Source of the DNA: Hymenolepis diminuta | Lineage: Eukaryota > Platyhelminthes > Cestoda > Cyclophyllidea > Hymenolepididae | Assembly: GCA_900708905.1 (NCBI GenBank) | Contig: CAADRB010000012.1 | Span: forward strand, 1,920,765-1,984,764 | Length of the DNA: 64,000 nucleotides | Direction: 5' to 3' | In this document: in pieces, positions 1-13,500 of the stretch | Position numbering within the stretch: the first letter of the stretch is position 1 | Layout: each line of letters begins with the position of its first letter | Notes under the pieces: generated by a model | What the model saw: only the letters and a program-made list of their open reading frames with translations | What the model was told of the DNA's origin: nothing | The model's database searches: none | Made by a program: the position numbers and the translations under genes

Positions 1-1293
1 TATTGGGAGCCATCGTGTTAACGGTGATTAGACATGATATGGGGTATCTTAGTCAATATAATTTATGAAATATAAATTTCCATCTACCCCGATACTGTCT
101 CGATTTCCAGATTAATTCGTAACATGTAAGATTGAATATTTTAACGAAGGTTAAAATCAACCACTGTATTTTTATGCCAAACAAGTTTAGATAAAGGAAG
201 ATCTTTATGAAAATTCCCATTAAAATTGTCTAAATGTCGAGCTTAGTTCGTCTTAAGAGCTGCTCGTGTTAAAATTGGAAGCGGCACGAAGGTGGGATTG
301 GCCTATTAAGGAAGACATAATGTATAGAAGTCAAAACTTAGAATTTAGAGACCCCAGAGAGTCTCTATGTTAAGTACGAATTCATTTAATTGTTTACTTT
401 TATTATCCTGGTTTTTAGAATCTAAAATTTCCCCAATGATTATTCATGGCCGTTGTGTTTTCGTCAAATCGATAAATTACAAGCTCATCTTCACAGATTT
501 TTAACCGTACTCATTAAAATAATCATCGTTTTGTGGTATTTGGGTAAAAAAGAAATGAAGGAACGCATATTCTGTCTATGCTAAGTAGACGGAAACTGTA
601 TTCTAAATAAAAACAGAGTCTTCTGAAGTAAAATTGTGCAACATTAGGTAATCTGCTAAAACACGGAAGATTCTTCATGAAAAGGATTTGTTTTTCCCCA
701 TTTGTTAGGCTAGTCGAAGTTGAAAACCCCACGAATTGGGATGAAATTTATAAAAAGAATATGTACCATTCTTTACCACCGTAAAAATATCCTGCAGGAA
801 TGTTATTCCCATTCCTCTACGGATTGTTTTCCCAATGGTTCAGAAAGAAGTGTTTCAAAAGAATCTAAAGATACGTGATGACTTAAGGACTAAACTAAAA
901 TTGATAGGAAATACGAGAAATATTTTGAACATTTGAAATAACCATTGAAAATGAGTCATAAACTGATTTCTTCTTTACTAACTCTCAAAATGACGGGAAA
1001 TATACACTAAGCATAACTGATTATTTGGTTATTTATTGATCATTTAGTAACCTTGAGTATTCTATATAATATGAAAATATTGATTTTATAGCAATGGTAA
1101 CAACCGAAACTATTAACAAAAAAGTATCTATGCATATATAAATATAATAAATTTGTGTGAAACTGAGAAAATAGAAAAGTTATAAATTGATGAAGAATCC
1201 CTCTTAAAGGTCTTTTGAAGAGAAAAGGTTAGATAGATTATTTTCATTAAATCAATATTCAAATCGTATCAATCAAATTAAACATAAACTAAC
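1..1293. other. presumed par-3 intron, window left edge
   Basis: A+T-rich DNA with no exon I can support. If the GTTAGT donor at 1293-1288 is used, this is the start of the next par-3 intron. The longest open frame here (about 70 codons) has no family resemblance. Confidence 0.4.
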
Positions 1294-1595
1294 ATTGAGT
1301 CATCTTTTAACGGATCAGCAATAATTCCGTTGGCTATCGCGGTAAAGTTTTGGGAGATGGGATTGTTCGCAGCCATGGTAACCGGAGGTGATGGTGGAGA
1401 TCGTTGAGCAGTGTTTACGGGGGGACGTGGTGCCGGCCGTCGCATCACGTTGCTAGTTGGGAGGAGAGATTTTGAAATTGTCATGGGAGATGACGAAACT
1501 GGCGCCATCACTGTTGGGTTGGATTCCTGGGATATGGTTGAGTGAAATTCATCCGGATTCGCCTGACACAGCGGAAAATAACATTCCGTTTCAAA
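1294..1595 (-). CDS. PARD3: par-3 exon 5 (Pro-rich linker, last exon in the window)
   Basis: Begins in phase 0 after a TTCAG acceptor with FETECYFPLCQANPDEFHST, followed by a Pro/Ser-rich stretch (RRPAPRPPVNTAQRSPPSPP). I end it at a GTTAGT donor (phase 2) because Par-3 must continue into PDZ1. If that donor is not used the frame runs on to a TAA at 1278-1280, which would give a short protein lacking PDZ domains. Confidence 0.65.
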
Positions 1596-4500
1596 CTGAA
1601 CATTGAAAAGTTAAGCATATAGATGTATGTTTATGAAAAAATATTTCAAACACGGAGAAGATTTGGTCATCTAATGCCTAACTGAAAGAAATAAGACGTT
1701 TTGAGTGAAGAAACTCGTTAAGGCCAGTTTTATTTATTAGTAATAAACATTATAGCTGGCCCTTAGATGTGATTGCACAGACCCCGATCACGTGGACTCT
1801 GACTGGTACCTTAAACTAACGGGATTAATTAAATTTTTCATCAAGCAAATATCGAGTATGAACACAACAACAAATATATTATTCCATTTCAGGTATTCAT
1901 CGTTTATTATCCTTGGAATGAAAAGCCAGTTAAGAAACAGAAAACTGAATCCATTTATATCAATTACGGAGACAATGAAACTTCAGCGCTAATAGGCATT
2001 TTTAAAAATTGGTTTAAAATACTGCTATGTTAATTTTAAAAGTAAAATTAACCATACTTACCAGGACGAGATTTTGATGAGGGGGGACTGCAGGTGGCTG
2101 ATTGCCCATCTCCAGTGGCTCCAGAACAATTGACTGTTCAGGCTTATCTAAAATTATAAATAATATAAATGAATATTTTAATAACCAGTATTCAAAATTA
2201 AATTATTAATATTTCAGAATATCAATGCAATTTCAGTTTCTATTTTGTCCGTTCCATAAACGCCAAATATATCATTATAAGTATTATATGTAATAGATCA
2301 TAAATTACAACAAATAGTAATATAAATCAATAAATAAAATTACAAGAATATAAAACATGATCATTTTCTGCTTTTAATAATTTCAACACAAAAGAAAATA
2401 GTTATAACTTACTAAAATCAGGAAAAGAGAAAAACAAATGCTTTCAAATAATAATAGAAAATAAAATAGCGATTAAATAATTATCAAATGAAAATTTCAC
2501 CGTTTAATATCCATTGTGTGCATTTAGAGGATAAATGTCTGCGAAAAATACATCCTTATGGTTTTGAAATCGTGAAAGAACCCATTTTGCTTAAAATGAA
2601 AAAGGCCAAAATCACACTATCTTGGCTCAAGTCCAATAGATCTGTTTTATGAATATCCTTCTAACACAGCAGAACCTTTGTTCGACAAGAACACAATTTT
2701 AAACCTCAACTAGACAAACGCAGAACACAAAATTCTCAAAATCCTCCCTTTTTAAAAAGCCAATGGTGAAGGAGAGAAAAAGAAGGCAGAATGCTCCTTT
2801 CTTGTTGTGACCAGCAAAACCCATTTGTGATGATCGGAAAAGACGCAAATGAGAAGGCAACTACCATATTCCTCTGACCCTCTTTTCCCCCTTTCTTTCA
2901 TTCTATGGTAGGAAAAGAAAAGACACACAAAAAGGAAGTTGAAGAAAAAAGAGTGAGGGGGGGATGAACCTAGTAATGAAAAAGCAAACTACGTTTGGGG
3001 GAGAGGAGAAAGCGAAGGGATAGAAAATGCGCAAATAACGTATCTGAAATCATTATTTTCTACTGTCCGAATGTCTAGGCTGAGAAATCTACTTTCTCTT
3101 TTTTCCAGCCTGACCTTCATTAAGGAAATTTGAGTAGGAAATGTGGAGTAAGGAAGTAAATTCGCTCCCTCTATGGTCCTATGCCAGACAATGCGCAAAT
3201 TGGTTGCTAGTGGCAATGAGTGAATAAGGGAATGTTAGAGAGACAGAGAGTGAGAGATAGCAGGGAAGGAGAAGGCTATTTATAGCAACACTTGACAGAG
3301 TCGAATACTCTGTGGGTTACTGGAAGTTTACCAGTGCTCGGTTAACTTGGCAAAACCCATTCACTTCACACATAAAAAGGCTGGTGCTTCCTCTGTACTT
3401 TCTTCAGAATCGAAGTTTGAAATAAAATGAATTCATACAATATGTGAGCCATCAAAATTTGATCAAAATCGTCTCATTAAAATAAAAGATTTGCAAACCA
3501 GAATATAAAACAAATCCGCATTAAATGATGTGAAATATTCTGTCATCATGATAAAAACTAAATTGACTGAGACGGTAACATTCAAATTTTACTTTCTTAG
3601 ACGAACTCTAACTTTCCTACTATCAAATTTTTCGCCTTCAAAATTTGGGATATTTTCATTGTAAAAGCGACATTAGTATTTTAAATAAGTTCTTCAACCG
3701 CATTTATTTTCATTTCTTTTCAAAAAGTCGTTTTATCAACTTAAACTTCATTCAAACATCATGGGGACGTTCACTTTCCTTTTCTCGCAAAGGATCTGGC
3801 CGCAACTAAACGAAACATTGCCATACGTTTTTGACTGCCATATAAACAAAATTTCAAACATAATAAACATAGATTGAATCAATCCGTTTATAAATTAATT
3901 TGCTCAACTAATTTTATTCAACTCGAGATTTCATCTGCCTTTGACTCATAAAATATATCCACGTTTGCGCTACTTTCAAACCGACTTAAATCTTTGGTTT
4001 AAACAAATTTTGAACTTTGTTTGTTCAACTGAACTTGGCCAACGCTTTTATACATTCAAAAATTTTTTCATCTTAAATTTATCCTGAGTAAATAACGTTC
4101 GTCTGTCGTTCCATTAACAAAGGGTATAATAGGTGTTTTCTTATCTTCAAAAGTGATATGTCACTCACAATTACTACTATTATTAATAAACCCATAAATC
4201 GACTTAATTGGATCAAAGAAAAATGACACCTACCTCACGAGTCAAACACGGGTAACTTTTTTCATCTAAGTATCTCATTAACCTTATATTGCAGGTTAAA
4301 AGTCGATTTAGTCGAGATAACAGTAATCTATTTAAAATCAAATTTTGTCTTAAATGATTACAACTCGGTGAGAGTAAAGCCCACAAATTCTTCAACACAA
4401 ACTCACTTAACATTTACAAAAGAATATTTTAATAGTTTAGATCCTAAGAATTTATAAACGAAAGATATAAAAATGCTAATCAATAATCGTTAGCTCCAAT

Positions 4501-7500
4501 ATAGAATTAGATCCCACTTTCCATAGTAACGTTGCGTCCAGAAGGCATTTAGAGTGGATGAGCTCAGAAACACAACTGGAAAACAATATTAAAGAAAAAT
4601 ATGGAGAACTCTGATGGGGTATATTGGACGATGCGTTATCATCGTGTATGGATATATTTTCTTCCGCTTCTAAGCATTTACGTATTTAATAACTAAAGAT
4701 GAGAAATAGGATTCAGCACTTGAATGTTCAAAACTTTCTAGGGGGATATAAAAGCAATTAAGTAGACAAACCAACACAAATGAGTTGCTTGATTTATCAA
4801 AAGAGATAATTACCAGATGATATCCTTTTAACCGAGATTCGTTTAGTAAGGTATTTATATTCTTCATTGAAAAAGATCTTACGATTAAGTACTTTCAGTG
4901 AGACCATATATAAATCAAATTTTATGAAATTTTTCTGTTCAAAAGATGCTTTGGCAAAATAAAGATTCTAAATGTGGCAAAAAAGGATTTTAACAAATAT
5001 GCAATTGAAAACAATTTCCATTCTGATAATACAGGCCTTCCTGCCGCACTACTCAAACTTCATATGAAACTATCGGGTTGATTTTGAGTCCAAATACTTT
5101 TATGCTGGTAAAAATTAGAACATCTTAACAATATAAGAGGTAGTTGTGCCGAGATGAGCTTGACCAAATTCTAAATTCAATTAACTGGACAACAAACTCT
5201 GAACACATTGCGGACGTAAAGTACTTCGCAAGGGATCCAGAGGTCAAATTCATTAGTGTGATATATGAAACTCCGGGCTTTACTGTAACGAATTCAAACT
5301 TATCGGCAAAATTTGCAATGTGGATCAAACCAAAACTCATCTGTAGTGTGACAGTTTGACATTTTGAATTTTTTTGGTTCACCTCTTCCATCTCTTATTT
5401 GTTTATTTCCGCTATTAGTAAAAAAACGTATTTTTGATTTACCCTCGGCAAATTTATTAATTGATATCGCAATTAAACTTAAAACATCTATTATGGAAAT
5501 CGGGGCCTAAATTTTACGCAATTTAAAATAGAGCTTCCTCCCTCTATCTCTTACCTCAATTAAGACTGAAGAATTGCACTCAGAACGCCACAGCCTTAAA
5601 AACGTGGTCGAGGGTAATCGCCATGGTTACAGAGGAAGTTTGAGGGAAAGAATTTCACATAGATGGATGAGAGATTAAGAGAGTTGTTTGGTGGGTTAAT
5701 TAGCTAATGCATCCTAATTAATCTGACGCCGCTCTGGCTTCTCCTACTCGCCTTGACCAACCCAACCCGCCTTCCCTTTTCCTTTTTATATACATTTTTT
5801 CATGTTAAATTCCAATTTGAATTGGTTATACTTTCCTCCCAAATTAACAGTTCATTTAAACAAAGGGGTTCAATATTTAGGCTGCTCACCACATTTGTGG
5901 TAATTTTCAAATTATTATGTTGCATTGATTATGTGTCAAACATTTAGCAAAATGTATTTTAATATTATATAGTTTATCAATATTGAAAATTTTAGTATAT
6001 TTAAAATTGGTCAGAGAGGGCGTCTTGAATCCTCTTTCAGCGAGATTCCCAGTCTAGGAATGCATTCAGAAATTATATTCATTAGAATTTAATAGATAAA
6101 ACGTAGATATTACGGTTTTGCAGATGATTTATTCACTTTTATGAACAAATTAAGTGTTACTTTAACATATGTAGGTTTTTCTTTTCTTAGTTTTTTGCAT
6201 TTCACCCTTTTAAACTTTAAATCTAACAAACTGATAACCGAAATTGTGTCCAAATTCTTGGTAGTCACTCTTTTTTAAATTAGCTTTAAATCAGATTTTT
6301 TAAATATTTTCAACAGACTGGCCGCTAAAAATAAAGAGTGGTGACATTACTATATCATACCTTTTAAAGTTGCGTGTGTCAAAAAAGATTTACTTAACAT
6401 AAAATGATAAATTAAAATAAATTTCGATAACGTAGTGAATCCATAATCCAGACAGAGGAAAGCCATCTCAATTCCTCGCATCTCCCTATCTTCTTTACCA
6501 CAGGTCTCATCTCTTTCTGTTCTCTTTTGCTGTCAATCGTGTTTAAATTTTCAAAATTATTAGTATGCTTAAAACGATTTTTTATTCTTAAAAATACACT
6601 GTTATCACTTTAAGCCCATTTCACCATTAAAAACCGACGTTCAAATTAAGAAGCACATCGACATTAATCACTGCGTATTGACAATACGGCAGATTTTAAT
6701 TTTTCAAACTTTATGTGTCTAAAGATAAAAGATTGAGACATCAGTTCCACGGATAGTTAAGATGTGGTTGTCAATCAGCTTTTTAGTGACATTGCTAAGA
6801 TTCGCTGCAAATGCAAGATATACACACCCTTAAACGATAGCCCTTGTTGGCTTCTAAAAAAAGACTTTCTATCAAAAAAGCAATTCTTGTTCCTCTTAAA
6901 AGACCTCTGGGATCTTTTTTTTAAATTTCTATTGTTGTTTTCTACTCGCCTAATGTTTTCCCATATTTCCTTTGTCCTTGTATTAAAGAAAAGATCAAAA
7001 TATGTACTGACAGTTTGTAAATAAGATTACCTTTCAAAATACAGAAGGTATAAAAACTCGAAAAAAATTTAAAATCTACTTTGACGAATTTGTTTCTAAC
7101 TTTAGATCAACTAATAGGAATCATCAGTCGCGGGAACAGAAATAATTGTCGCACAAATTTTCACAAAATTTACTTTGCAAAACTTGTCGTGATCACTTTT
7201 CTAAGGCAGGGAAGTTCAAATAAAATATATAAACCCCACATGCGTTACCTCCACTCTCTCCCTTACTCCGATAATTCCTAAGGTCTTCCAATAAACTCTG
7301 CTCTCTCCGTCTCTCTATTCTGCTGTCCTGGTGAAGCTGGATAGACAGCAAAAGATATAGCCAGCAGAATAGTTGGGGGCAAAATCATGTAACATAGCTG
7401 CTAATTTATCCTCCCGAAGTTCCTTCAATCATAAACTAAAGAATACAGCAGATCGAGATCATAAAAGCATAAAACATAAAAAATGAAAATACTTGTTAAA

Positions 7501-10500
7501 TTTTTGAAACCTCGGTTATCATTAGTTGAAACTGACGCATAATCGACCAAAATATGCCCATGACGGAAATCTTTTCTCCCTGGAGAAGCGGAAAGATGAA
7601 AAATACACGCAATGCCCCCTAGGCTAAAGATAGACAACACACATTTCTTATAAACGGAAATTATAAGCATAAACAAACAAAAGTTAAGCGATAAAAGGAA
7701 ATAGGCATTAACAAAGCATTGAAAATAATTTATTATGCATTTAGATTATCATTTTAAATAACCTCTAGTAAAAGGATTTGTCGGCAATTTAAATAATTGT
7801 TTCTGGATTTAAAATTACATATCAATATTAAGCTGTTTAAATCATTTATAAATGGTAAATTTAGATAATCATGATACAAACATAATCTTATGCAAACGAC
7901 TATTTATCCATTTATTCGCTTCGAGTGGTGTGCGCACCGATTTGTGCTCCCACTTCAGAATACTGCAACCATTCGATATACCAAATTCAACAATGGTTAG
8001 GGAAGAAAAGATTGTCATCGGGAGTTCGTTCCGCTGGAAAACGATGTAGGTATAAATTAAATAGTAACTTAAGCAAAGTTCACATCAAGAAGTCAGGTAA
8101 ATTTAGCATGACTCTTAAGTAATCACTCAAGGTCGAGGGAACAATTACCTATCAAGATCACTTCATAAGGCTGTCTTATTTTTAAATATTAATTTAAATT
8201 ATTTGACACTTGCTTCTCACTTAACTGAGAGGGCTAAGTGGTCCTTTATTATACCAAATGCTTATCTGCAGTCAACACGAATATGCACAATAAGCACTGT
8301 GTCAGCACTACTAGAACTGGCAAGACGACAATAAAACCAGAAGGCAGAGGAGAACTGTTTTAATTACTGAAATGATTTGGCATGTAAATTGTTTAATCAT
8401 TTAGAAATGATTAAGCAAAGGAAACATGAAGGTCAAAACTAATTAGTGAAACTCAGACAGATTCGAAGTTCTACGGTGCCATCGATTTCAACTCCAGCAT
8501 GGATATTGGAAACATTTATCAAATCAGCACTTTTGTATGATTTAGCTACAGCTGTCTATCATAAGGTAGATGATAATAGTTTAAGGGCTGTTCAGAACAC
8601 TGCTCGAAGAATGGTGTTAGGATTGTACAGCAGGAGACAGATGAGTGTTAATGCTCTTGCAGAAAAAATTACCCTGAGAAACCTTTCAGCACAACTACAA
8701 AGACTAGGATTAAATCTATGAACAAGTCTTAACAGAGAAAATGAGAAATTAATAAAAGGGCTGTTGAAATCCCATTTATGAAAACATGGTGCCTCTAAAT
8801 TTGTACACACGAAGAGTTGACTAAGATAATTACAAACGGACGCTAGTCAGATATTCAGAGAGAAAGGAGGCAAAAGTTGAATGATGAATCCCACAAAAAT
8901 TTTTATTCCTTGTTCTATTGAAAATTAACCACAACTGAGAGGTGGACGAAAAGAAGGATTATGTATGTAGATTTGCCTCATCGACTCTTGGCAAATGAAA
9001 GTGAGATAAGAAGGTACTGGCGGATAGATCACTACAACTCCAAAAATGGTTTACCAATCGGTAGACTCCATTGTCCAGTAGATAGGTGATACAATAATTG
9101 TGGGAAAAAAGGAAGGCCGCGAAACCATATGAAAGCAATCACTTAGATTTTTCGTATGGGGGAGTATGATGATAAGATGAAGGACTAGTTCTGAAGGAAC
9201 TCCTACTTGAAATAAGGCAGTTGACCCGATGTTTCTAGGGCTTAGATGAAGTAGGGTTCCGCTGACTTCTTGACTTTCACTTCTACTGCCTAAATACGTC
9301 TTTATTTAGGAATTTTTACTTCCATTGTGTTTTGATGGTTTCTTATGACAAAGAGTTGCAAATCCGCCGTGGGAAATAAATTGATTAATTCCTAGTCCAA
9401 AGGTCGTAACAGTTTAAGACGTCTTTAACACCTAGCAACATTTCGTCAGTGCTCAAAATAAGCGATTTTTCCAGAAAAGTATTCCCTAAATCTTGGAGTA
9501 TTCTCGGCGAATTTGCCAAGGCAATTACTTCAATACACTTTAATGGAAACTACCATTGTACTCACAAAAACCTAATATATAATGTTTTAATTCACCCTAC
9601 AATAATTAATTCATATGAATGCTCTTATTAATATATACCAGTGAATATGGCACGCCCTAAACCTGAAGGGGGTTGGAAAATTAATTGAACGCTTTTGAGC
9701 AAAAAACTTGATCGGCTAGCTAGTAATGCAGCTTACTAAGTGCAGAAATATTCTAAATTTTTTGAAAATGAAATGAAATGGATTGTTTTTTGCCCAGTCA
9801 ATTCAGGCTGCATTTTCTTTTGTCGGTTATCAGATTAAAACACCTGACTACATAGATTTGCATTAATAAACAATCTGACGATGCGAATTTCGGTGAAAAT
9901 CCACTGTTCATTGGTGTGTCTGAATTCGATATTATTAAGCAGGCTTACACTCATGTTGAAATTGATTCTTTATTTGTTTAATGCAACTTTATAATTCTTA
10001 TTCTATTAGTTTCATATAATACCTAGAAGATATCTAGCAATAATTGCACCACTAATTGATAATTTGGTGTAATTAACAGACAGCACAGAGGTTAACGCGT
10101 TCATCGGTAAAGCCAGAGGTCGTAGGCTAGATGCCCACCGCTGCACCCCCAGTGAGTGAATAGCCAACCCCACTTATTAATTCTGACTAATAAAGGAGTG
10201 GCATAATACAGGCTTCTTCAAAGAGAGGTTCCTGAATGCTGTCTCCCTCCGCCTGATGATTTGTTGGAAAACGATTCTCCAAATGGGTTTAGGGGTTATA
10301 TTTTATATTAACATATTCAGTCCTCAGACATTCATTTATATCCAATTATACCTCCATTTAGTATCCCTCGAACAATTAAAAATATAAAAAAATACTATGA
10401 TTTATTAAAGTTACTATTAATTAGGCGATTTCTATTGATTTGTAAACTATGTAGCCGTTCGTATAAATATGCGTAAGACTGGAAGAGGGTATGAAAAATT

Positions 10501-13500
10501 GAACATTAGGGACATGTGTTTATCTTTTGAAATAAGTATAGGTGATAAGCAACTGAAAATTAAACACGAGCAAAATAAGCAACGAAAACTCATCACTAAA
10601 AGGGAAGGTGAATATATCATTTACTTAAAATATTAGTGCTTAGCTGTGAATCCTAATTTATTCTGATTAACGGCTTGCTGCCTTTGAAGTTGGCATAGAT
10701 ACTACCACTTAACCTTTTAAAAATGTACTGTTGAAAATGTATGCTTTTGCCTAACATCAGAAAACTTAGTACTGCTTTCTTATATGTACTTTATTCAAAA
10801 ACGGTATCTAATATTAAATATAGCATCAACAGATACAAACAAACGAAACAAAGATATTGAGGTGAGCAGGACACTAATCTCGTCACCGACTTAAAGCGCC
10901 CCCGGAATTTCCTGACTGATTTCTGATCAAATAAACTCAATGCATTAGACTAAATATGATTTTAGGAAAGAAGAAAATAAACGCTTAAATTTTGTGAAAT
11001 ATTTGTGATCGTAGTGCCATTTTAAGGTGCAACTAATGGTTGAGAAAATAGACAAAAATCCCAGACAACCAGCTTCCGGATATTATTTTTCTTCATACGT
11101 GTCACGCGGACTTATCTCTTGTCTGCATATTTGTGATATATATTAAAAATATTGTAATCTTAGTTGACTCTACCTCCTCATTCATAGCCCTGATTCTCGG
11201 TTCTGGATTTTTTTTATTCTTAAGCTCAATGAAAAATATATGTCTTACATTTATCCTGGATAAATCGAAGATATCTCAAAGCCTCTCCATTCAAGAGACT
11301 AGCATTCTGTCAATTCTCTATTATTACTTCAATATCAATTATACTTTAATTCTTTAATGTTTTAAAAAATTAATTACTTCTGTTAAACAGTTTGGGTTAA
11401 GTAAACCAATAAGCCAAATACTTTCAAGGGCAAAATGAACAACAAATTTATATTAACATGTTTGTCCAAAATCAAAAATGATATCACCATCGACAAGAAT
11501 TCAACTACGGAAAAAATATATTCCATTAAACCAATTCTATTTACAAAAGCAAATCACTTCTCATTTCTTCGCACCGCATGAACTGGATTTAGCTTTTCGT
11601 CATGATTTGCCGCAACCCTGCGTATGTGTATATTATTTCTTGCAGCAGCTGCTTAAGCGAAAATGTAGTTTTATGTTTTAGACTGTCATCTCATCTTTAT
11701 GAGACATGTTTACGGTCAATAAAGTGGTTAAGCAGAGTCGACTTCTCATTCCAAACGCAGCTGAGATAAGAAGATTATCACTTGGCATGGGCAATGCCTA
11801 ATCGAATGAATCTTCCCATATCTTTGTGTTGGAAAAAGTTAATTTATTTACCTTGCTCGCTGGTAATAATAACGGATACTGATACTTAATGTAATTCTAA
11901 TAGAAAATTGAAATTAAACAGGTTTGCTAACATATAAAGAATCCAATTTATTTAAAGAATTCGGTTGAAATATTAACATGCATTGATTAGAGCATAATTT
12001 TTTTATTGGAATATATGAATAATATGTCAGACGTGTGTTCTAATGGATAGCAATATTCCGATTTCATACCTTACTAATATAGATGTTCACAACATTAAGC
12101 TACCAACTGTTATACCTGGGATGATTACACCTCATCCCAAGACAACTAAATGATCAGCCACTGTGTATTCAAGGTTAGAAGTCGTAAGAGAGGCCGAACA
12201 CGTTTACTTTGCAGACACACGTGGGGTTTGTGTCCACATAGGTTTAACGGAGAGCCCATAAACGGAAGGTGAATTTTTTAGACATACCCCGTGTCTCCAA
12301 TTTAAGACCAGGTACAAAAAGTTTACTATTCGAAGAGACCGCCTTAAAAACAACGAGAACACTTCAGGTAGCACCATGATTCCTCACTGATAGGAAACTT
12401 TATTTCTGCCACTCCTTTTACTAGCAAAATTGACCATTTCGCTTACTAGGCGTGTACAGACAGGTACCAGTTCCGTGATCTCTGACTTTGCTGATGAATA
12501 TTTTAACTGCAGCGCCATCGACACACACATTTTATAATTATCATATATTCTAGTTTACATTTAATTATCAAAAGAAACTGATATAACGAAATTAGTACGT
12601 TTTCTTTGAATTTGTGGAAATGAACTTTCACACACATGACGAACTTCTGCATTTTCAGATCAAAAATGCTAGTAAGGAATTCAAAGACAAAATACTAAAT
12701 TTTGGTAGAGTTCTTAAGGTAAAAACTGGAAAAGTAAAAAAGGAGGATTTCCGGTTTCTGATGAACTACAGTTTCAAATTTGAATAATCAAATAATTCCA
12801 CATTTCTAACTGATAGTTCATGGCTAAATTTTTATAACTGTTTTTGTCCTATTTCCAAATATAGTGTAAAGAAGTCTGTTTAAAATTAGATTCAGTTGTA
12901 GCGATCATAAAGATAGATGCATACCGATATTAAAATCAAGACTTAGCGGCGAGGGCGTTCTTTGTATATACGTAGGAGGCAATGGGGCATTTGTTCTTAC
13001 GGGCGGATTCAGACTGACCACTGAGGATGAGGGTGTCCAGGAGTCCATTAGAGACGTCACTGTGGAATTTGGAGCTGTAGGGGCACTGAAGGAGAACTCT
13101 TGCATATCTTCTAGCTCCCCGTTGCAGGGTACTACCAGAGGAGCAATGGATTTACCAGTTCGAGGAAGAGTGGATGCGGAGGAATTGAGAGATCGTGTAT
13201 CAGGAAAGTCCCACTTGAATTTTGCTAGCAGCTAAACAGAAAAAGGGTATTTGTCAGAATTCTGGTTATCTCCCTTTATCAAATCGAATGTGACCTCTGA
13301 AATGGGCAACTACTCTCTCGCTCTCTGAATTCGAATCTAGGTCAGCTAAGTGTTATTCTCTGGTGACCAAACTCCCGACAATGGTCTCCTTCTTGTACGT
13401 ATTTATTAAACGTATTCAGAGGCCCATTTGACTTTAAATTTTAGATAAATCTGGGTTAGTAAAACAACGAGTCTGAGCTGGGTTTTAGCCATCCGAATCG

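Larger units (their letters stand above)
2148..12924 (-). other. PARD3: par-3 intron 3, 10.8 kb
   Basis: Non-coding DNA between exons 3 and 4. It contains purine-rich tracts around 2740-3010, a cluster of TAATTA-type motifs near 5694-5725, a hairpin at 7315-7372, a decayed LINE at 8441-9089 with linked repeat at 9175-9330, and a tRNA-derived SINE near 10075-10290. The rest is unremarkable A+T-rich sequence. Confidence 0.6.

Noticed and set aside
5125..5391. Overlapping frames on both strands (88 and 71 codons).
   Set aside because: Both lie deep in par-3 intron 3, mirror each other and match no family.
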